A stretch of 6,718 nucleotides of DNA, taken from the NCBI GenBank assembly GCA_013812995.1, contig JACCSL010000289.1, positions 1 through 6,718 on the forward strand, read 5' to 3'. The notes below the pieces were generated by a model. It made no database searches. It was not told where the DNA came from and worked only from the letters and a program-made list of their open reading frames with translations. Position numbers and translations under genes: made by a program. Source of the stretch: Ardenticatenales bacterium (GTDB lineage Bacteria > Chloroflexota > Anaerolineae > Ardenticatenales > Ardenticatenaceae). Of the stretch, positions 1 to 6,718 are shown piece after piece (the stretch's first letter is position 1; each line of letters opens with the position of its first letter).

Positions 1-2942
<2,942 letters not shown>

Positions 2943-2959
2943 TCATTGCCACTAATCAG

Positions 2960-2996
2960 GAGGGGGAGCCATCGCTCCCCCTCTTTTTGTTCTTTC
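2960..2996 (+). terminator. Intrinsic terminator of the aconitase gene
   Basis: A 10-bp perfect stem (2960-2969 with 2974-2983; GAGGGGGAGC paired with GCTCCCCCTC) has a 4-nt CATC loop. It is followed at once by TTTTTGTTCTTT, a classic U-tract. It lies 17 nt after the aconitase stop. On the opposite strand there is no T-run after the stem, so it should not efficiently end transcription arriving from the convergent receiver gene. Confidence 0.92.
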
Positions 2997-3048
2997 AGGG
3001 AGGCAGGAAAGGAGATGATAGACATAAAGAGGTGGATCGCCTGGCAAC

Positions 3049-3459
3049 TTATAGGGAGATAGGGGGGGTGGTAGTCGCCGGCGGCAAGAGGACAGGAGCA
3101 AGTCGCAAGACCGTCTGGACCCGCTTCAGCAGGTCGTTAACCTCAAAGGGCTTCATCATGCAGCAGCCGGTGCCCAGGCGCTTCACGGCGGTATCGTAGG
3201 CAGCGACGTGCGCGGTCAGAACCAGAGTGGGGATGCACCAGCCGCGCTGCTCCAGTTCGATCATGAAACTGAGCCCATCCATGTTAAGCATCATCATGTC
3301 CAATACAATCAAATCGGGCTTGAAGGTCGCGAGTTTTTGGAGGGCTACCAGCCCATCTTCGGCGTACGCTACCTTATACCCTCCCAACGTACTTAACACC
3401 ATTCCCACCACCTCGCGGACCTCCGGCTCATCATCAACAACCAAAATAGATTTTACCAT
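3049..3459 (-). CDS. Stand-alone response regulator receiver protein
   Basis: A single receiver (REC, CheY-like) domain of about 136 residues with no output domain. With Met at 3459 as residue 1, it shows KSILVVDDEPE with the acidic pair D9/D10, phospho-acceptor D54 in LIVLDMMMLNMDG, switch Thr82 in LVLTAH, and Lys103 in MMKPFE followed by the usual Pro-Phe. The C-terminal helix ends in a Pro/Thr-rich tail. The frame is open back to 3564, but the domain starts at KSILVVDD, so the start is 3459 or 3468 (MLKMVKS). A GGAAGG (3471-3476) lies 11 nt before 3459, and a GGGAAGGG (3479-3486) lies 10 nt before 3468, so the two cannot be separated. Two departures from consensus are the usual Pro after D-x-x-M, which is Leu58, and the usual GADDYL before the Lys, which reads GTGCCM. 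It may act by protein-protein contact with a kinase or effector encoded elsewhere. GC is near 50% in two sampled lines, lower than the flanking genes. It converges on the aconitase gene. Confidence 0.92.
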   Translation of the reverse strand: MVKSILVVDDEPEVREVVGMVLSTLGGYKVAYAEDGLVALQKLATFKPDLIVLDMMMLNMDGLSFMIELEQRGWCIPTLVLTAHVAAYDTAVKRLGTGCCMMKPFEVNDLLKRVQTVLRLAPVLLPPATTTPPISL

Positions 3460-3535
3460 TTTTAGCATTTCCTTCCATCCCTTCCCTGCAACTAAGTACC
3501 ACATACATCTGATGGGCACCAGGCAGGGTAGCTCT

Positions 3536-3564
3536 ACTATAGAATGTACCAGAACGATGGTCAC
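3536..3564 (-). promoter_or_regulatory. Candidate sigma-70-like promoter for the receiver gene
   Basis: Reading the minus strand, GTGACC (3564-3559; 4 of 6 matches to TTGACA) is followed after 17 nt by TATAGT (3541-3536; 5 of 6 matches to TATAAT). This would give a leader of roughly 70 nt before the start at 3459. It sits downstream of the stem-loop ending the TPR gene, consistent with independent transcription of the receiver gene. Short motifs in a modest AT-rich patch can arise by chance. Confidence 0.4.
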
Positions 3565-3620
3565 TCGACATCGGCCAGTCAGGGGAGGATGGAATCCGCC
3601 AGATGGGGGAGAACGACCGA

Positions 3621-3653
3621 GGCTTGCTGGGGGTTTTTCGCCCCCAGCAAGCC
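3621..3653 (-). terminator. Stem-loop after the TPR lipoprotein gene, probable terminator or 3'-end stabiliser
   Basis: A 13-bp perfect inverted repeat (3621-3633 with 3641-3653, GGCTTGCTGGGGG) encloses a 7-nt loop. It begins 10 nt after the TPR gene stop on the minus strand. The RNA following the stem reads UCGGUCGUUCU, which lacks a continuous U-tract, so this is not a canonical intrinsic terminator. It may act with Rho, pause polymerase, or protect the 3' end of the mRNA. It separates the TPR gene from the receiver gene. Confidence 0.6.
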
Positions 3654-3663
3654 CTACCCTGGC

Positions 3664-5304
3664 TCATTGAATCTCGGCCAGGATCTCCTGGACGAAGTCC
3701 CGCGTGCCGTCGCTTACCTCCAGGGTCAACGCCTGTTCAAGATCGACACGCGCCAACGCGTCCTCGCGCATGTAGTAGTAGTTCAGCCCCCGCCCGACCC
3801 AGCCACTCGACAGGTCGGGATCTAGCTCGATGGCGGTGGTGAATGGTTCCAGGGCTTCCTCGTACCGCTCCTGGTCTCGCAGCGCGATGCCAAGCCCAAC
3901 GTGGAAGTAGGGCTCCTCGGGATTGAGGGCCAGGGCCGCGCGGTACTCGCTCTCCGCGCTCGCGAGGTCTTCGATCTCGTGATGGATGTCAGCCAGGTAG
4001 TAGTGCAACCAGGGATCGTCCGGCTCCAGCCCGATGGCTTCCTGGTAGCTCGCGATGGCCTGCTCGTTGTTGCCCATCGCGAAGTAGATGTCTCCCTGAA
4101 CCTCTAGCTCCTTGCTGCTGGGACCATCGATTTCCAGTGCCGCCTCGATGTCGGCCAGAGCTTCCTCGTAGCGTTCCGCGCGGTAGTAGGCGCTGGCACG
4201 CGTCTGGTAGAAGCTTCCCAGGCTCGTCACATCGGACGCCCCAAGCTCGATGGCCTTGGTGGCATCGGCGATGGCCTCGTCGTACTGGCCCAGGTAGCGG
4301 TGCGCATCGCTGCGAATATCATAGGTGCGCGCCGTGTTGGGTTCGTCCACGCCCTCCAGCTCGATGGAAGCCGTGGCATCCTCGATGACCTGCTCATAGT
4401 TGCCCAGCGACAGGTGGGCCAGCGCGCGTGAGTGAAGAAGTACCGAGCGGGTATTGGAACCCAGCTGGTCGCCCATCTCTACCGCGCGGTTGGCGTCGGT
4501 GATGGCCTCCTCATAGTCTCCTAGAGAGAGCGAAACCCCTGAGCGATAGGCATAGGCGAGGGCATAGTCCGCGTCCAACTCAATGGCGCGGTTCAGATCG
4601 GCGAGTGCCTTGTCGCTGTCGCCCATCTGGTCATACGCGAAGCCCCGCGCCGTAAGCATCTGGACCTCCTCATCGCTGTCGTCGGCCAGCGCCAGCGCCT
4701 CGTTGTAGGCGTTGATGGACTCCTCGTACTCTCCCAACCGCAGCAGCGCCTCGCCCAGCTCGAAGTAGGCATCATAGAGATTCTGCTCGCTGTCCACATC
4801 CGCGCTGGCTGCCTTGATGTCGCCCTTGAGGCTGGCCTTGAGATCCGCGATGGCCTCCTCAAAGTTGCGCTGCTGGAGGTTCGCGTAGCCCCGCCGCGCC
4901 AGGGCCTCGTAGTTCTCCGGCTGGGCGGCAAGCACTCTGGTCAAATCTTCTATGGCCTTTGCCCAATCTTCCTGCTTGATGAATAACTCCGCGCGGCGGG
5001 AGAACACCTCCACCGCCGCGCCGACGGGCTTTTCCCCCTCGGTCAGTGCCAGAGCTGCTGCAAAGTCAGCCAGCGCGGCGTCCCATGCTTCCTGGGCGGC
5101 GTGCGAATCCGCGCGACCCAGCAGGGCTCGGAAGCGCTCCTCCGGCTGGATCTCGCCCTCAATGGCAAGGGTGTACTCACTGATGGCGGTGGCGACATCT
5201 CCCTGCGCGGTGGCCTCCTCGGCCTTCGTGATGTGCTGGGCATCTCCAGCGCAGGCAACGAGGAAAAGAACAAGGGCCAAACAACCCAGTAGCTGGCGTA
5301 GCAT
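3664..5304 (-). CDS. TPR-repeat lipoprotein
   Basis: A 546-residue exported protein. Residues 1-18 form a lipoprotein signal: a short positive start (MLRQ), a hydrophobic core, and the lipobox L-V-A-C with Cys18 as the predicted lipidated residue, followed by A-G-D. The rest is almost entirely tetratricopeptide repeats, about 13 units of 30-40 residues spanning roughly 26-530. They carry recurring signatures such as YEEAITDANRAVE, YDEAIADATKAIEL, NEQAIASYQEAIGLEPDD and YEEALEPFTTAIELDPD. Such solenoids bind peptides or partner proteins on the outer face of the membrane; no catalytic domain is present, so no specific function can be assigned. The composition is strongly acidic. The start at 5304 is supported by AGGAG (5314-5318) 9 nt upstream and by the signal peptide beginning directly there. 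It is divergent from thiO, and a stem-loop lies just after its stop. Confidence 0.93.
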   Translation of the reverse strand: MLRQLLGCLALVLFLVACAGDAQHITKAEEATAQGDVATAISEYTLAIEGEIQPEERFRALLGRADSHAAQEAWDAALADFAAALALTEGEKPVGAAVEVFSRRAELFIKQEDWAKAIEDLTRVLAAQPENYEALARRGYANLQQRNFEEAIADLKASLKGDIKAASADVDSEQNLYDAYFELGEALLRLGEYEESINAYNEALALADDSDEEVQMLTARGFAYDQMGDSDKALADLNRAIELDADYALAYAYRSGVSLSLGDYEEAITDANRAVEMGDQLGSNTRSVLLHSRALAHLSLGNYEQVIEDATASIELEGVDEPNTARTYDIRSDAHRYLGQYDEAIADATKAIELGASDVTSLGSFYQTRASAYYRAERYEEALADIEAALEIDGPSSKELEVQGDIYFAMGNNEQAIASYQEAIGLEPDDPWLHYYLADIHHEIEDLASAESEYRAALALNPEEPYFHVGLGIALRDQERYEEALEPFTTAIELDPDLSSGWVGRGLNYYYMREDALARVDLEQALTLEVSDGTRDFVQEILAEIQ

Positions 5305-5346
5305 TGCGATAGGCTCCTCTCTGGTTGACAGGCTGGCGGCGGGATG

Positions 5347-5374
5347 TTGGGATATAAAGTGGCTGCGATATAGA
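5347..5374 (+). promoter_or_regulatory. Candidate promoter for thiO
   Basis: TTGGGA (5347-5352; 4 of 6 matches) and TATAGA (5369-5374; 4 of 6 matches) are separated by 16 nt, which would put the start of transcription about 45 nt before the ATG at 5428. No THI-box riboswitch elements were recognised in this short leader. Motif quality is moderate. Confidence 0.33.
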
Positions 5375-5398
5375 GTGTGATGGCCTAGAGTGTATCAA
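5369..5398 (-). promoter_or_regulatory. Candidate promoter for the TPR lipoprotein gene
   Basis: On the minus strand, TTGATA (5398-5393; 5 of 6 matches to TTGACA) is followed after 18 nt by TCTATA (5374-5369; 3 of 6 matches to TATAAT). An alternative TATATC lies two bases further on but gives a 20-nt spacer. The -35 is good and the -10 is poor, so the call is tentative. It overlaps the candidate promoter facing thiO. Confidence 0.3.
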
Positions 5399-5427
5399 GG
5401 AGCCAATCCTTTTTCAATGGGGGAGCG

Positions 5428-6570
5428 ATGATCGACTGTGTAATCCTTGGGGGTGGGGTGATTGGCTGCGCGCTGGCGCGGGAACTGGCGCGGTGTGGGG
5501 CACGGGTCACCCTGTTGGAGGCAAGGTCCGGCGTCGCTCTGGCCGCGAGCGGGGCCGCGATTGGCACCCTCTCCTATTCGCCCAGCGCCGAGATGCCCGA
5601 GGCATGGCATCGCCTGGCCGCGCCGGCCCTCGCCGCACACCGCGCCCTGGCCGCTGAGCTGGCAACGGAGATTTCCGCGCCGCCTGCCTGGCATTGGCCG
5701 GGCCGCCTCAATGTGGTGACGACGAACGAGGCGGAGAAGTACAGCCGCGCCCGTCTCAAGGCCGACATCGCCGCGCTGGACCCAGCGGAAGCGCAGCGCG
5801 CGGCGTGGCAGTGGCTTGACAAGAAGCCGCTGCACGAGCTGGAGCCCGCCCTGGGTCCCAAGGCGCAGGGCGCGAGCGTCAATCCTGGCATGGGTTGGGT
5901 GGATGGCGCGCATCTGACACGCGCCCTGGCTGATGCGGCGCGGCAGTACGGAGCCACGATTCTCCAAAATTCTGCCGTTGAGCGGCTGTTGTGGGAGGGC
6001 GGACGAGTGGTTGGAGCACTCATGGGCGAGCGCGCGGTGCGTGCAGCGGCTGTGATCGTCGCTGCGGGGGCGTGGAGCAGTCACCTGGAGCCGCGCCTCG
6101 CGCTGCCTGTCGAGCCCGTGCGAGGTCAGGCGCTACACATTGACCTGAGCGACATAGGGTTGACCCTGCCGCTCATCCGCCACCTCATCGGCGGCGAGGG
6201 CATCTACCTTATCCCGGAGGGGACGGGGGTGGCGGTAGGCTCCACGCACGAGCGCGTGGGCTTTCAGGAGGGGCTGACCGTAGGCGGAATCAGCAAGCTG
6301 CTCAGCCGCGCCACCAAGCTTCTCCCAGCACTGGAGGCAGCTGCATGGTCGCGGGTTCGCCTCTGGTCCGGGCTGCGCCCGACCACGCCGGACACATTGC
6401 CCATTCTGGGCCCGGACCCGCGCGCACCGGGGCTCTGGTGGGCGACGGGGCACTTTCGCAGCGGCATCCTCCTCGCCCCGATCACGGCAGCGCTGTTAGC
6501 CGGGTCCATTCTGGAAGGCACGCCGTTGGACGAGCGCCTCTCCGTGGCGCGCTTCACTCAGGAGGGGTAG
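5428..6570 (+). CDS. thiO: Glycine oxidase ThiO-like FAD-dependent oxidoreductase
   Basis: A 380-residue member of the D-amino-acid-oxidase family, close to the length of Bacillus ThiO. The N terminus is a Rossmann dinucleotide-binding fold: CVILGGGVIGCALARELA with the GxGxxG glycines (8, 10, 13), and Glu31 at the end of strand 2 for the FAD ribose. A second FAD-domain strand, VIVAAGAWS, lies near 209-217. The C-terminal part carries WSGLRPTTPDTLPILGP (Arg317) and GHFRSGILLAPITA (341-354, Arg344), the pattern typical of glycine oxidases where these arginines hold the substrate carboxylate. The enzyme would oxidise glycine to iminoglycine for assembly of the thiamine thiazole. No other thiamine gene is in the window, so a related amine or amino acid oxidase remains possible. 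The start is set by the fold beginning at residue 3; GGGGGAG (5419-5425) lies only 2 nt upstream, a tight spacing. Confidence 0.8.
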   Translation: MIDCVILGGGVIGCALARELARCGARVTLLEARSGVALAASGAAIGTLSYSPSAEMPEAWHRLAAPALAAHRALAAELATEISAPPAWHWPGRLNVVTTNEAEKYSRARLKADIAALDPAEAQRAAWQWLDKKPLHELEPALGPKAQGASVNPGMGWVDGAHLTRALADAARQYGATILQNSAVERLLWEGGRVVGALMGERAVRAAAVIVAAGAWSSHLEPRLALPVEPVRGQALHIDLSDIGLTLPLIRHLIGGEGIYLIPEGTGVAVGSTHERVGFQEGLTVGGISKLLSRATKLLPALEAAAWSRVRLWSGLRPTTPDTLPILGPDPRAPGLWWATGHFRSGILLAPITAALLAGSILEGTPLDERLSVARFTQEG

Positions 6571-6653
6571 CGGAATCGCTGTACAAGTCGCAGGGCAATC
6601 GCATACTCCAAAGATTTCGGTTCGCCACGCCCGCGCGGGGCTAAAGCCACCGC

Positions 6654-6718
6654 GCTACGATAGCAAAGCCCCGTTGGGGCTGGGGTCGTTAGCCCCAACG
6701 GGGCTTTGCTATCGTAGC
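6654..6718. repeat. Long perfect inverted repeat at the right window edge
   Basis: Arms at 6654-6681 and 6691-6718 are perfect reverse complements over 28 bp, separated by 9 nt (GGGGTCGTT). Each arm itself contains a small palindrome, AGCCCC-GTT-GGGGCT (6667-6681) and AGCCCC-AAC-GGGGCT (6691-6705), so the DNA could fold either as one long hairpin or as two small ones. The right arm stops at the window edge, so the repeat may continue. The bases to the left (6627-6653) include the palindrome CCCGCGCGGG and GGCTAAAGCC, which look like more of the same element. It lies 83 nt after the thiO stop. No transposase is seen, so it could be a REP- or MITE-like non-autonomous repeat or a strong hairpin ending the thiO transcript; there is no T-run within the window to settle this. 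Confidence 0.85.

Noticed and set aside
3015..3062. Short 15-codon frame (MIDIKRWIAWQLIGR) after AAAGGAG
   Set aside because: The Shine-Dalgarno-like bases touch the ATG with no spacing, and it overlaps the end of the receiver gene on the other strand. Nothing supports translation.
3460..3564. N-terminal extension of the receiver protein to the Met at 3564
   Set aside because: The extra residues precede the conserved first strand KSILVVDD and overlap the candidate promoter; better-placed starts exist at 3459 or 3468.
3227..3670. 147-codon frame on the plus strand across the receiver gene
   Set aside because: It is antisense to the receiver domain, which has all its catalytic residues; this frame has no recognisable motif.
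5395..6084. 229-codon open frame on the minus strand opposite thiO
   Set aside because: It is rich in Arg, Gly and Pro of low-information type, is fully antisense to a recognisable FAD enzyme, and shows no domain.

Overview
The window is GC-rich bacterial chromosomal DNA holding four genes. No rRNA, tRNA or CRISPR array is visible. Gene content (an AcnA/IRP1-type aconitase with an intein, a stand-alone receiver protein, a TPR lipoprotein, a ThiO-type oxidase) fits a free-living aerobic or facultative bacterium. High GC and the GGGGCTAAAGCC-style palindromic repeat at the right edge remind me of Chloroflexota-like genomes, but this assignment is a weak guess.

Layout: (1) Positions 1-2942 (+) hold the 3' part of an aconitate hydratase gene, cut by the left window edge. 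Its reading frame is interrupted in frame by a 517-codon intein (204-1754). The intein has intact class 1 splicing motifs and two LAGLIDADG motifs with their acidic residues. It sits exactly between C-T-T and C of the aconitase 4Fe-4S cluster motif, so the +1 splicing nucleophile is itself a cluster ligand. A strong intrinsic terminator follows (2960-2988). (2) Positions 3049-3459 (-) encode a stand-alone response-regulator receiver domain of lower GC than its neighbours, convergent with the aconitase gene, with its own candidate promoter. (3) A long perfect stem-loop (3621-3653) separates it from an upstream 546-residue TPR-repeat lipoprotein gene (3664-5304, -). (4) A 123-bp divergent intergenic region with candidate promoters in both directions leads to thiO (5428-6570, +), a glycine-oxidase-like FAD enzyme. 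(5) The window ends inside a very long inverted repeat: 28 bp perfect arms at 6654-6718, probably continuing past the edge.

Functional reading: aconitase works in the TCA cycle and ThiO supplies the iminoglycine precursor for the thiamine thiazole. The receiver and TPR lipoprotein have no evident partner here. The most noteworthy item is the intein: both cysteines flanking it are Fe-S ligands, one at the -3 position and one at +1. Splicing is therefore needed for cluster assembly, and it could be redox-sensitive through a disulfide between Cys(-3) and intein Cys1. The sequence shows the geometry; the regulatory role is inference.
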